64,000 nt of DNA from contig CM036197.1 in assembly GCA_020631735.1 (NCBI GenBank), forward strand, positions 49,151,880 through 49,215,879, written 5' to 3'. Made by a program: the position numbers and the translations under genes. This document shows positions 44,646 through 54,830 of this stretch, piece after piece (the stretch's first letter is position 1; each line of letters starts with the position of its first letter). This DNA comes from Saccharum officinarum. Its lineage: Eukaryota; Streptophyta; Magnoliopsida; Poales; Poaceae. The notes below the pieces were generated by a model. That model worked only from the letters and a program-made list of their open reading frames with translations, searched no databases and was not told the origin of the DNA.

Positions 44646-45141
44646 TGTTAGGATTGATCTCCCACCAGTTAGGCCCAAACTGGGCCTGTTCTCGCGCCCT
44701 GATCGGGGCGCCCAACCCTACATAGTTGCTGGGCCCCCGTCGCACAGCGCTATAAAGGAAAGATGGGGGCCGGGGCTCGTAGTACGAGGTTAACCGCGCC
44801 GCCGGTCACCCCACCGACATCCAAAACCCTAACCCGATCAAGAGAGGGGCGCTGCAAGCGATGGGAAGCCTCACCGACGCCGGCATCGCCACCCCGACGT
44901 CACTTCACCGCCTCCGTCTCCACCGACCGTCGCTGCCCGCGCGCAGATGGCACCGCCGGCGAACGAGACAACCAACCCCACTGCTACGACTCCGGCTCTC
45001 GATGGTCTGCAGTTTCCTACTCCCCTCTCTCTGTTTCTCTCTCCTTTTCCTCAGTAGTTCATGTACTAGGAACTATTGTTCAATTTACTTTTGATGAATG
45101 TGTACCCGATCTAGTGAATTCTAAGAAATAGAAATCTAACA
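44646..45141 (+). repeat. 5' LTR of the copia element
   Basis: Begins TGTTAGGATTGATCTCCC and ends AATAGAAATCTAACA. The TATA box TATAAAGG is at 44751-44758. The 3' LTR has an extra CGGCCTA-containing insertion near its start. Confidence 0.95.
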
Positions 45142-45142
45142 A

Positions 45143-45155
45143 TGGTACCGGAGCC
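45143..45155 (+). other. primer binding site of the copia element
   Basis: TGGTACCGGAGCC, two mismatches from the initiator-methionine tRNA complement, one base after the LTR end. Confidence 0.85.
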
Positions 45156-46430
45156 TGGTTCTTTTAGAAGAAGTTTTAGATCGGGAAACAAAGAAACGAA
45201 AAAGAACTCGAACTCGATTCGGTTTTCAGATCGGAAAGAAACCAGTCGAACGAACTCGAATCGAACCCTAACGAACCGATTTCAGATCGGGAAGAGACGA
45301 ATCGAACCATGAACCCTAACCCTAAAACGAAGAAATCGACCGATTCACTGCGGATCGGGAACCGCCGCACTCAGTGTGGCCGGCTCTAGCCTCCGCACCG
45401 CCGAGCTCGCTGGGCCGAGCCATGGTGGTGACCGGCGCGGGGCCGGGCCTGGTCGCCGGTGTGCGGCAAAGAAGCAACCGGGAGCCGCGGCCACGCCACG
45501 CGTGGCGCCCAGGCTCTGGGCACCGCCCGCGGGACCGCTCGACGGCGACGAGCTCAGCCTAGGGCGAGCTCGCACGCCGGCGAGGGGTCCGGCGGCGGCA
45601 CCACCGTACGGCTGTGATGCTGCCAGCAGCGACTGAGAGAAATGGGAGGAGAAGAAATGGAAGTTAGGGTTTTGGGGAGCTGCTGTGCCGGTTTTTATAT
45701 CATCCGATCTCTACGCATGGCCGTTGGATGAAAACCGGATGGCTCAGATTCACCGCCGGTAAGCTGGGCCTGATTCAGCCCAGGTGGGCACGCGCGTCGG
45801 GGAGAATTCCCGGCCCAGGCCCACGTTAAGGCCTGGGCGCGGGGGTGGTCGTGTGTCCGGCACTGGGCAGGGCCAATTGCTGCGCGCGGGGCCGCTAAGG
45901 CCATGCTGGCTGGGCCACTGCGCGAGCTGATGGGCTCAAATGCCTGGAGAAAATGAAGTTTTCTTTTCTATTTCCAGAAGCAGTTTTGAAGAATTTGAAT
46001 TGTTTTGATATGAATTTTTCTGTGCAATTTTCTCCAACGACATTTTGCTCAGAAAATAGTGAAATTTTTAGTGCTTCTGAAAAATAATAATATAAAAGAT
46101 CATTAATGTTTCCACTGTGCATGATAATTATTGTTCTCTTTGATTAAATTTGAACCAACGGGATAATTTAATTCTAAGAGAAATGATAAATTTTTGATAA
46201 TTTTGATGAGATTATGATGTTGTTATTTTCTAACCAACATTGTTAATAACAATGTTATAACTTTGATCCATGAGAAATTGTGCATTAATTTTACTTCTGT
46301 CCAACGGTGATGTACAATGTTTGCATGGATGAATTATATGTTTTAATTTGACCAACGTTGAGTTAAAGCATGCGATTTTATGTATAAATGTTTCTCACTT
46401 ACTGTGGTGTGGTTTCAAGAGGCAAATGTA
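45156..46430 (+). other. long 5' leader of the copia element
   Basis: About 1.27 kb without a convincing ORF. It starts with repeated GATCGGGAA / TCGAACC words, has a GC-rich middle (45345-45660), then AT-rich DNA containing CAACG words, and leads into gag. Confidence 0.6.
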
Positions 46431-47302
46431 TTGTGAACATAGCAAACATCCCGACGCTCAACGAGAGCAACTACCGTGTGTGGCGGGAGAAATATGAACT
46501 GAAACTTGCGTTGAGAGAGGTCGATTTTACCATCATCTCACCGTGTCCCATTGAACCAGAGGACCCGGTGAGAGACGAAAATGAATCTGACGCTGATTTC
46601 GCTGCTAGAAAGCGTGATCATGCTGAGATAAGAATGAGATATGATCTTGAACATAGGCAATGGACTCTCTCCAACCGCAAGTGCCTATTGGTAGCCAAGG
46701 CCACCATAGAAGAACAGATAAGGGGCTCAATCCCTAAATGTGCTACTGCCACAGAATATCTTGATAAAATCAAGAGTTAGTTTACTGGGTCTACCAAGGC
46801 CACAACAAATTCACTGATTAAGAAGCTTGTGAATGAGAAATACACAGGTGGTAGCATAAGAGAGCACATTTTGAAGATGAACACTACGCCATCTAAGCTA
46901 AAGGAAATGAATTTGAAGGAAGATGATTTCCTGATTCATTTGATTTTTGCTTCTTTGCCAAAAGAGTATGACACTTTTATTGTGAACTATAATATGCAGC
47001 CTGAAAGATGGGGCATAGAAAGACTTATTTCAATGCGTGCTCAAGAAGAGGAGAGGATAAAGTCCTCACAGGGTGAATCCGCTCACTTTGTGAAGGATAA
47101 CAAAAGAAAGAACTTTAATGGCAAGAATTTTAAACCACAAGAGAAACCCAAGTGGGATAAGGCCTCTTCCTCAAATTCACAGGGAAAGAAACCCAGAACT
47201 CTGAAAATCAGCAGAACAACTCCTATGGTGGAGCTGAGAAAGATCAATGCAAGCACTGCTTCAAGAAGGGACACTACAAGAGAGACTGTCCAGACTTCCT
47301 GA
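46388..47302 (+). pseudogene. copia gag, broken
   Basis: 46388-46780 reads IPTLNESNYRVWREKYELKL, the gag entry motif, and EEQIRGSIPKCATATEYLDK. A TAG at 46778-46780 interrupts it, apparently from a CAG codon, since the same frame goes on (FTGSTKATTNSLIKKLVNEK) to 47302 with DDFLIHLIFASLPKEYDTFI. Near 47195 a one-base shift puts the zinc knuckle (CKHCFKKGHYKRDC, C-x2-C-x4-H-x4-C) into another frame. Gag packages the element RNA into particles. This copy should not make a full protein. Confidence 0.9.
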
Positions 47303-48325
47303 AATCTCTACCAAAGAGAGGTGATGAATTTATTACATTTGTAGATGAATTCCTGTATTTATGTTATGCTAAATTCATTTGGTGGGTTGATTCAGGAGCA
47401 ACTACTCATGTTGCAAATTCTTTACAGGGGTTAAGTGGGACGAGAACCTTGCAAAGAGGAGAAAGAACGATTAAAGTTGCAAATGGAGTGCAAGCCAATG
47501 TTGAAGCTATTGAAGATTTATCTTTAGAATTGAATAATGGCTTTGTACTTAGACTTAAAGAAGTACTTTATGTTCCCTCTTTGCGTAGAAATTTGATAAG
47601 TGTTTCGAAACTTGATGATGATGGAATTGATTGCCATTTTGGTAATGACAAATGTAAGATACTTGTTGATAATGAATGTGTTGGTCTTGCCTTCCGACAA
47701 GACAAGCTTTATTTATTATCTCTTAATGAGAATACGAATAATGTATGTGATGAGAATATGAATGATTCCCCATCTGCGAATGTAACTAAGAAGCAGAAGC
47801 GAATTGATGATGCCTCTTCGAAATTATGGCACTGTCGCTTAGGCCATATTTCGAGGGGAGAATAGAACGGCTGATTAAAGAATCAATTCTTCCGCACTTA
47901 GAATTTTCAGATTTAGAACAATGCGTTGATTGCATCAAAGGAAAGTATGTCAAGAAAATTAAGAAAAATGCCAAACGAAGCGCAGGAACTTTAGAAATAA
48001 TCCACACTGATATATGTGGTCTATTTCCTGTGAAAAGTGTGGATGGTTATGATTCGTTTATAACATTCACAGATGACTACTCTCGTTATGGCTATATTTA
48101 TCCAATTAAAGAAAGATCGGAAGCATTGGATAAATTCAAAATATTTAAAGCTGAGGTTGAAAATCAGCACAATAAGAAAATAAAGATAGTACGATTAGAC
48201 CAAGTGGAGAGTACTATGGGCGACATACCCCATATGGCCAAATTCCTGGACTGTTTGCAAAGTTTCTACAGAAAAATGGCATAGTCGCTCAGTACTCCAC
48301 ACCGGGGGAGCCTCAGCAGAATAGA
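47220..48325 (+). pseudogene. copia protease and integrase region, broken
   Basis: After the zinc knuckle the frame carries the protease site WWVDSGATTHVAN (DSGA) and then VLYVPSLRRNLISVSKL. The integrase zinc-binding part WHCRLGHIS is split by a shift near 47860 from CVDCIKGK. The integrase core begins IIHTDICGLFPV with D of the DDE triad, then FTDDYSRYGYIY. A further shift near 48215 breaks the next conserved part. The integrase resumes in the long ORF from 48326. Confidence 0.88.
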
Positions 48326-50083
48326 GTGGCTGAAAGACGTAACCGTACCTTAATGGATATGGTAAGAAGCATGATAAGTTATTCCACATTACCGATTAGT
48401 TTATGGATAGAGGCACTGAAAACCGCCATTCACATACTTAATCGAGTACCAAGCAAATTGGTGCCTAAAACACCGTATGAATTATGGACAGGAAGGGAAC
48501 CCTCACTTAACCATTTGCGTGTGTGGGGCTGTCCGGCTGAGGCAAAAGTGTTTAACCCAAATATAGGAAAGTTAGACTCCAAGACAGTCAGCTGCCATTT
48601 TATTGGCTATCTAGAAAGATCGAAAGGATATTGCTTATATTGTCCTGACAGACATACGAAGATTGTAGAAACAAGACACGCTGTGTTCTTTGAGGATAAC
48701 ATGATCAGGGGGAGCATGGTAGCACGAGAAATAAGTCTACAGGAGAAGCGGATACATGTACCCACTCCGATAGTTGAAGAACCATTCTTTACACTTCCTG
48801 TTGTTGTTGCGCCGACAGTGCAAGACACTATAGTGCCAACACCTGTTGCAAGTTCTCTCGTGGCGACAATGAATGAACATGAGGAACCTATCTTTGAGGA
48901 GCCTGTCCTTGAGGAACCTATGGAACCAAATGTCGCGCATGAGGAAGAACAGCAACAGCCCAATGTGGAACAAGTGCCAGAGACACCTAGAAGGTCTCAA
49001 AAAACAAGAAGGTCAGCTATTTCTAATGACTATGAAGTTTATGAAACAGAAGAATTTCAGATGGGGGATGATCCCACCTCATTTGAAGAAGCCATGAGAA
49101 ACGACCACTCATCAAAGTGGCTTAAGGCCATGGAAGATGAAATGAAATCAATGAGTACCAACAAAGTTTGGGACTTGGAAATTATTCCTAAAGGAGCTAA
49201 AACAGTAGGTTGTAAATGGATCTACAAAACAAAATATGACTCCCAAGGGAATGTAGAAAGATCTAAAGCGCGACTTGTGGCGAAAGGCTTTACGCAAAGA
49301 GAAGGGATTGATTACAATAAGACGTTTTCTCCAGTCTCATGTAAAGATTCCTTCAGAATTATAATGGCACTTGTAGCCCACTATGATTTGGAATTACATC
49401 AAATGGATATAAGGACGGCGTTCCTTAACAGGGACTTGGAAGAAAATGTTTATATGGCACAACCGAAAGGTTTTGTTGTAAAAGAAAAAGAAAATATGGG
49501 ATGCCGTCTAAAGAAATCAATCTACGGATTGAAACAAGCCTCAAGACAGTGGTATTTTAAATTTGATAGAACAATAAAAGGTTTTGGATTTAAGGAAAAT
49601 ATTGAGGACAATTGCGTTTCCGAAAAATTCAAGAATGGAAAGTACATATTCCTGATTTTGTATGTGGATGATATTATGCTTGCTAGCAGTGATGTCAATC
49701 TACTAATGGAAACGAAGAAATTCTTGTCCTCAAACTGTGATATGAAAGATCTCGGTGAGACCTCGTTCGTTTTGGGAATAGAGATTCACCGAGATAGAAG
49801 AAAGGGGTTTCTAGGATTATCGCAAAAGGCATACATAGAAAAAGTTCTGAAAAAATTTAGTATGCATGCGTGTAGTCCTTCACCTGCTCCTATAGTCAAG
49901 GGTGATAGATTTGGGAAACATCAATGTCCTAAGAACGAATATGAGATTAATCGAATGAAAGCGGTACCGTATGCTTCAGCAGTTGAAAGTTTACAATATG
50001 CTCAAGTGTGTACACGCCCTGACTTAGCTTTTGTTACCGGTTTACTTGGCAGATATCAAAAGAATCCAGGAATAGAACATTAG
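48326..50083 (+). pseudogene. copia integrase end and reverse transcriptase, the longest open part (585 codons)
   Basis: It opens with [15 protein letters not shown], which contains the third catalytic residue of the integrase, and the integrase tail ([32 protein letters not shown]). A proline- and glutamate-rich linker follows. The reverse transcriptase has [62 protein letters not shown], and the active site [10 protein letters not shown]. It ends at a TAG (50081-50083) in place of the usual tryptophan of HWxxxKxxLRYL. It is open apart from that stop, so RT is the least damaged domain. Confidence 0.93.
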
Positions 50084-50636
50084 AAATTGGTGAAGAAAGT
50101 CCTGCGTTATTTGCAGGATACGAAAAGGCCTCATGCTAACGTATAGAAGATCTGATTCCCTGCAGATATAGGGGTATTCAGATTCCGATTATGCGGGAGA
50201 AGAAAGAAAATCCACGTCAGGATATATATTTACTCTCGCAGGAGGGGCTATATCGTGGAAAAGCTCCAAACAAACCGTAACTACATCCTCGACAATGTAT
50301 GCCGAGTTTGTAGCATGCTATGAGGCAACGAGGCAGGTGAATTGGCTAAAGAAATTCATACCCGGATTGAAAGTGATTGATAATGTCAATGAACCACTGA
50401 GGTTGTATTGTGATAACAACCCAGCGGTACAGTATGCTCATAACAATAGGTTAAGTGGTGCTGCCAAACACATTGACATAAAGTACTATGTTGTGAAAGA
50501 TAAAGTTCGGGATCATATAATAAATTTTGAGCATATAAGTACAGAGAAAATGCTCGTGAATCCGCTCACAAAGGGCTTACCACCCAACGTGTTCAGAGAA
50601 CACGTAGCCAGCATGGGTTTAAGGAAAAACCTATGA
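50084..50636 (+). pseudogene. copia RNase H region
   Basis: After the stop, KLVKKVLRYLQDTK is followed by a frameshift near 50130 and a degraded stretch. 50295-50636 is open again: MYAEFVACYEATRQVNWLKK, LYCDNNPAVQYAHNNR (RNase H acidic residues), AKHIDIKYYVVKDKV and MLVNPLTKGLP. It ends at a TGA 217 bases before the 3' LTR. Confidence 0.9.
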
Positions 50637-50840
50637 TTCCCGAACATACGAAGGGCCCGAAGAAAAAAGTTTCATTCCAAAACGGAGAAATGTGTTGTGG
50701 CTGTTAGTCTAACGGCACTAATTGCTGTGACGATGAGATAGTTCAATGCATTAACATGTAATGGAATAGGATAGAAGCAAGAAAAATATGAATCGAAAGT
50801 TTTGAGTATGAAATTAAAGAACGAAGAATAGATTAGAGAT

Positions 50841-50852
50841 CAAGGGAGAGAA
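50841..50852 (+). other. polypurine tract of the copia element
   Basis: CAAGGGAGAGAA stands directly before the TGTTAGG start of the 3' LTR, where plus-strand DNA synthesis is primed. Confidence 0.8.
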
Positions 50853-51356
50853 TGTTAGGATTGATCTCCCAGCAGTTAGGCCCAACGGCCTAACTGGGCC
50901 CTGTTCTCGCGCCCTGATCGGGGGCGCCCAACCCTACATGGTTGGTGGGCCCCCGTCGCACAGCGCTATAAAGGAAAGGTGGGCGCCGGGGCTCGCAGTA
51001 CGAGGTTAACCGCGCCGCCAGTCACCCACCGACATCCAAAACCCTAACCCGATCAAGAGAGGGGCGCTACAAGCGGCGGGAAGCCTCACCGACGCCGCAG
51101 CATCCACCCCCGACGTCACTTCACCGCCTCCGTCTCCACCGACCGTCGTTGCCGGCGCGCAGATGGCACCGCCGGCGAACGAGACAACCAACCCCACTGC
51201 TACGACTCCGGCTCTCGATGGTCTGTAGTTTCCTACTCCCTTCTCTCTGTTTCTCTCTCTTTTTCCTCAGTAGTTCATGTACTAGGAACTATTGTTCCAT
51301 TTACTTTTGATGAATATGTACCCGATCTAGTGAACCTGAGAAATAGAAATCTGACA
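50853..51356 (+). repeat. 3' LTR of the copia element
   Basis: Begins TGTTAGGATTGATCTCCC, ends AATAGAAATCTGACA, and is followed by the GACCC target duplication. TATA box at about 50967. 504 bases against 496 in the 5' LTR. Confidence 0.95.
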
Positions 51357-51615
51357 GACCCGTGTCGAGAGCCACGTTAAGTTGTCAGTCTACAATGCAA
51401 CGATCAGATAGCACAGGGGGCTGGTCTGCCATATGAGTTGAGTGTCCACGGACCCGACAGTCCAGGTGCCATGCGGCCCACGCCAGTCCAATTGGACTGC
51501 CCAGCCAGGGAGCAGACTTTCGCAGGACGTGGTGGCCCATAGAGATGCTGGGTCCTCTGTTGCCTTCTGTTTATTTACAACCAAAATTTCATCGTCGCAA
51601 AATTGATTGCTCAAA

Positions 51616-52016
51616 GGGCCTGTTTAGTTGCAAAAGTTTTTGCAAAACGACACTATAGCAAATTTCATTGTTATTTGATAATTAGTGTCCAATCATGGTC
51701 TAATTAGGCTTAAAAGATTCATCTCATCCATTTCGTCTAAACTGTGTAATTAGTTTTATTTTTTATCTATATTTAATGCTTCATGCATGTGTCAAATATT
51801 CGATGTGACAGAGAATCTGAAAAATTTTGCAAACTTAAAAATTAGTGTTCAATCATGGACTAATTAGGCTCAAAAGATTCGTCTCGTGATTTTCTACCCA
51901 ACTATATAATTAGTTTTTTTTCATCTACATTTAATACTCCATGCAGTGTCCAAATATTCGATGTGACGGAGAATCTAAAAAAATTTTGCAAAATTTTTTG
52001 AGAACTAAACAGGCCC
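51616..52016. mobile_element. composite MITE (TTGTTTAGTT family)
   Basis: Perfect 14-base inverted ends GGGCCTGTTTAGTT / AACTAAACAGGCCC. Inside, one half is present twice in direct order: AATCATGGTCTAATTAGGCT near 51690 and AATCATGGACTAATTAGGCT near 51850, each followed by AAAAGATTC and an ATTCGATGTGAC block. It is thus a fused or internally duplicated element. Confidence 0.85.
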
Positions 52017-52029
52017 ATCGTCACATCCA

Positions 52030-52292
52030 GGCCTTGTTTAGTTCCCCCAATTCTCCCCAAATTCCACTATGCAAAAAGAAGATTCCCCGTCACATCAAAA
52101 TGTCGGTAAATGCATGAAGTACTAAATGTTGATGAAATCAAAAACTAATTGCACAGTTTTGTTGTACTTTGCGAGACGAACATTTTAAGCCTAGTTAGTC
52201 AAAATTTGAATAATTTTTACCAAATACAAACGAAATGCTACAGGAATTCTGATACAGTGTTTTTCTCCCTATTCTGTGAACTAAACGAGGCC
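52030..52292. mobile_element. MITE of the same family
   Basis: Ends GGCCTTGTTTAGTTC / GAACTAAACGAGGCC. CCA occurs on both sides (52027-52029, 52293-52295), a possible 3-base target duplication as in PIF/Harbinger elements. It begins only 14 bases after the previous element. Confidence 0.8.
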
Positions 52293-52487
52293 CCACTTTC
52301 GAAGTCACTGCTCCTTCGACAGCCAGATTTTCTCGATAAGGTGAAAACAAAGATGGGAGAGTTGTCTTCGGAAAAGAAAAGTGCCTGTCTGCGTCTTGTT
52401 CTGAAGACACGATGCTCGCATAGAGGCTAGAGCTAGCCAAGCCAGCTAGGAGATCGTTCTTGTGTCCCTCGATGATCAGTGTGTAAG

Positions 52488-52713
52488 GTCATGTTCAGTT
52501 CTAAAAATTTTCAAGATTTCTCGTCACATCGAATATTTGGACACATGTAAGGAGTATTAAATATAGATGAAAAAAACTAATTATACAGTTGGGTAGAAAA
52601 TCACGAGACGAATCTTTTGAGCCTAATTAGTCTATGATTGAACACTAATTGACGAATACAAATAAAAATACTACAGCAGCCAAAGCTAAAAATTTTCGCG
52701 AACTAAACCCACC
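52488..52713. mobile_element. third MITE of the same family, more diverged ends
   Basis: Left end GTCATGTTCAGTTCTAAAAA, right end GCGAACTAAACCCACCCT. Interior words ATCGAATATTTGGACACATG and GAGCCTAATTAGTC match the neighbours. Confidence 0.7.
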
Positions 52714-52871
52714 CTAAACTGCATCATAGTTTAGAATTGCAGACTAGTACTACACTTTTACCTTTTCTCACGTAGCAGAAACGTGATGGGGTCTACTCCT
52801 AGTTGCTCTGAACCTGACGTCGTCGCTGGTCAGGAGCCGAAACATGCTAGGCTGATGCAGCGGTGGCCGAT

Positions 52872-53528
52872 GGAAAAAAGTCTAATTGACCTCCCTAACC
52901 TGAACTCTGCAAAACCGACCAAATCACCCTCGAACGGTTTTGAACAGTAGGTTTGCTACAGTAACAACGGTTTACTATAGTAACAGTGGTTTTGTCCTTT
53001 CTTTTTTATTTATTTCGTCTGAATCTTTGAAAAATCATAGTAAATCATAAAAAATCATAAAATGGAAAATCCAATTTTGTTGGACTCCACATGAGTATAT
53101 CTACACAGTAAATATATAATATAGTATGCTTTTAGTACAAAGTTTTTGTTGTATGAATTATTCAAATTAATTACAGAAAAAATAGATCAAAATTTACAGC
53201 AAAAACTTTGTACTAAAGCATACTATATTATATGTTCACTGTGTAGATCTACTCATGTGGAGTCCAACAAAATTAAATTTTTCATTTTGTGATTTTTTTG
53301 TGATTTACTATGATTTTTCAAAGATTCAGACGAAATAAATAAAAAGAAAAGGACAAAACTACTGTTACTGTAGCAAAACCGTTCTTACTGTAGCAAAACC
53401 ACCGTCCAAAACCGCTCGAGGGTGATTTGGCTGGTATTGCAAAGTTCAGGGAATAAATTAGAGCGTTTCATAGTTGAGGGGGTAAACTAGACCACCCCAA
53501 TAGTTGGGGGATCAATTAGATTTTTTCC
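52872..53528. mobile_element. foldback Mutator-like MITE
   Basis: Almost the whole 657 bases form two reverse-complementary arms of about 300 bases around a short AT-rich centre near 53150-53200. Ends GGAAAAAAGTCTAATTGA and, reversed, GGAAAAAATCTAATTGAT. A 10-base duplication GGTGGCCGAT flanks it (52862-52871 and 53529-53538), fitting Mutator. No coding sequence. Confidence 0.88.
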
Positions 53529-53538
53529 GGTGGCCGAT

Positions 53539-54830
53539 GGAGCAGCATGTGCCAGTCATGTTTTGTTAGGTCTCCTCTTCTGCAGAGGAGAAATGTGAAG
53601 TGGTTTACGTCCACTATCTATCGTCCCTTTTCTGCTCCTTATTAGATTATTATAGAAGAGCCACGGGCAAAGCCAAAGGTGAAGAAATCAAGAAGATCCG
53701 ATACGATCAAGTACGTACCATATCTATGTAAAAATAAAAACTAGGCAACAATCTTAAAATACACAAAACCTGTACTATTCTTTATGTGTTGTTTAGATGC
53801 ACATGTATATTTACCTCAATTTATATATATTAAAGTGGATTGACACATATGGAATAGGGTGGATACATATTCATACAAACAAGCCTTTATTTTTTTTTTC
53901 ACAATCACGTACTAGTCCCATTTCAGAAAGTTGCACCTTTTCAGTTCATATATGCTCACATCGCTCTCCTGGTTAGACCCTTAGCCTTATGATAACTTTA
54001 GAGCAGCATCAACGCAGGACCGCTATAAGATAGCGTTTTGAGCAAAAAGTTACTGCCATATAGGCTATGAACAAGTGGAACAAGGCCTTGTTTAGCTCCA
54101 AAAACATTTCGTTCAAAACTATCACATCGAATCTTGCAGCACATGTATGGAGCATTAAATGTAGACAAAAAAATTGCATAGTTTGGTTAGAAATCGCGAG
54201 ACGAACGTTTTGAGCCTAATTAATCCATGATTTGACACTAAAGTGCTACAATAACAAATGTGCTAATGACGGATTAATTATGCTTAATAAATTCGTCTTG
54301 CGGTTTCCAGCAAGCTATGTAATTAGTTCTTTTATTAGTATCCGAAAACCCCTTCCGACATCGCACGAAACATCCGATATGATATTTTCATCAAAAAGTT
54401 TTCGCATATAAACAAGATCCAATTATTTATTATCGTCATAATGCAGCAGTAGAAGTAGGGGTGCTGCTTCACCTGCACACCCGACACAACAGCCGGACTA
54501 TAAGCTCATCTCTTTTTCTCTCACACATATTCTTCTTTCTCCTTGAACCTCTTTTTTTTTCCTGACCAAGCTACAATTGCTTTTGCAGGCTGCAGGCAAC
54601 TCTGCTACTCTGCTAGACTGCGAAACAACCATCCCACGCTCTCTTTCCTCCGTGTAGCATCCGAGTCTACGTGGGTCTGCGAGATCAACATGTTAAACTT
54701 TAGGTACTCATGGAGTAGAAAAGTGGGGTAGAACCTTTTACATTTCGGGTATAAACAATAAGAATCTAGTATGAGGTCTATCGGATCCGAGAGGTAGAGA
54801 GAGAGGAGATTAGGGTGTGTGCAAACCATC
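53539..54830. other. intergenic DNA
   Basis: Besides a MITE at 54084-54419 nothing was recognised. A short open frame at 54543-54731 has no known motif. Confidence 0.45.
54084..54419. mobile_element. MITE of the TTGTTTAGTT-type family
   Basis: Left end GGCCTTGTTTAGCTCCAAAA, right end TTTCGCATATAAACAAGATC. Inside are CGAGACGAACGTTTTGAGCC and TAATTATGCTTAATAAATTC, words of this family. Ends are diverged. Confidence 0.65.

Larger units (their letters stand above)
44646..51356 (+). mobile_element. structurally complete Ty1/copia retrotransposon, 6.7 kb
   Basis: Two LTRs (44646-45141 and 50853-51356) enclose a gag-protease-integrase-RT-RNaseH interior in copia order. A perfect 5-base target duplication GACCC lies at 44641-44645 and 51357-51361. 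A primer binding site and polypurine tract are in place. The LTRs differ at about 20 of roughly 490 aligned positions by my hand count, plus several indels, so the insertion is not very recent. The coding region is broken several times, so it needs help in trans to move. Confidence 0.95.

Noticed and set aside
44646..51356. Copia element as an active, autonomous copy
   Set aside because: LTR structure is intact, but gag and pol contain at least two stop codons and several frameshifts.
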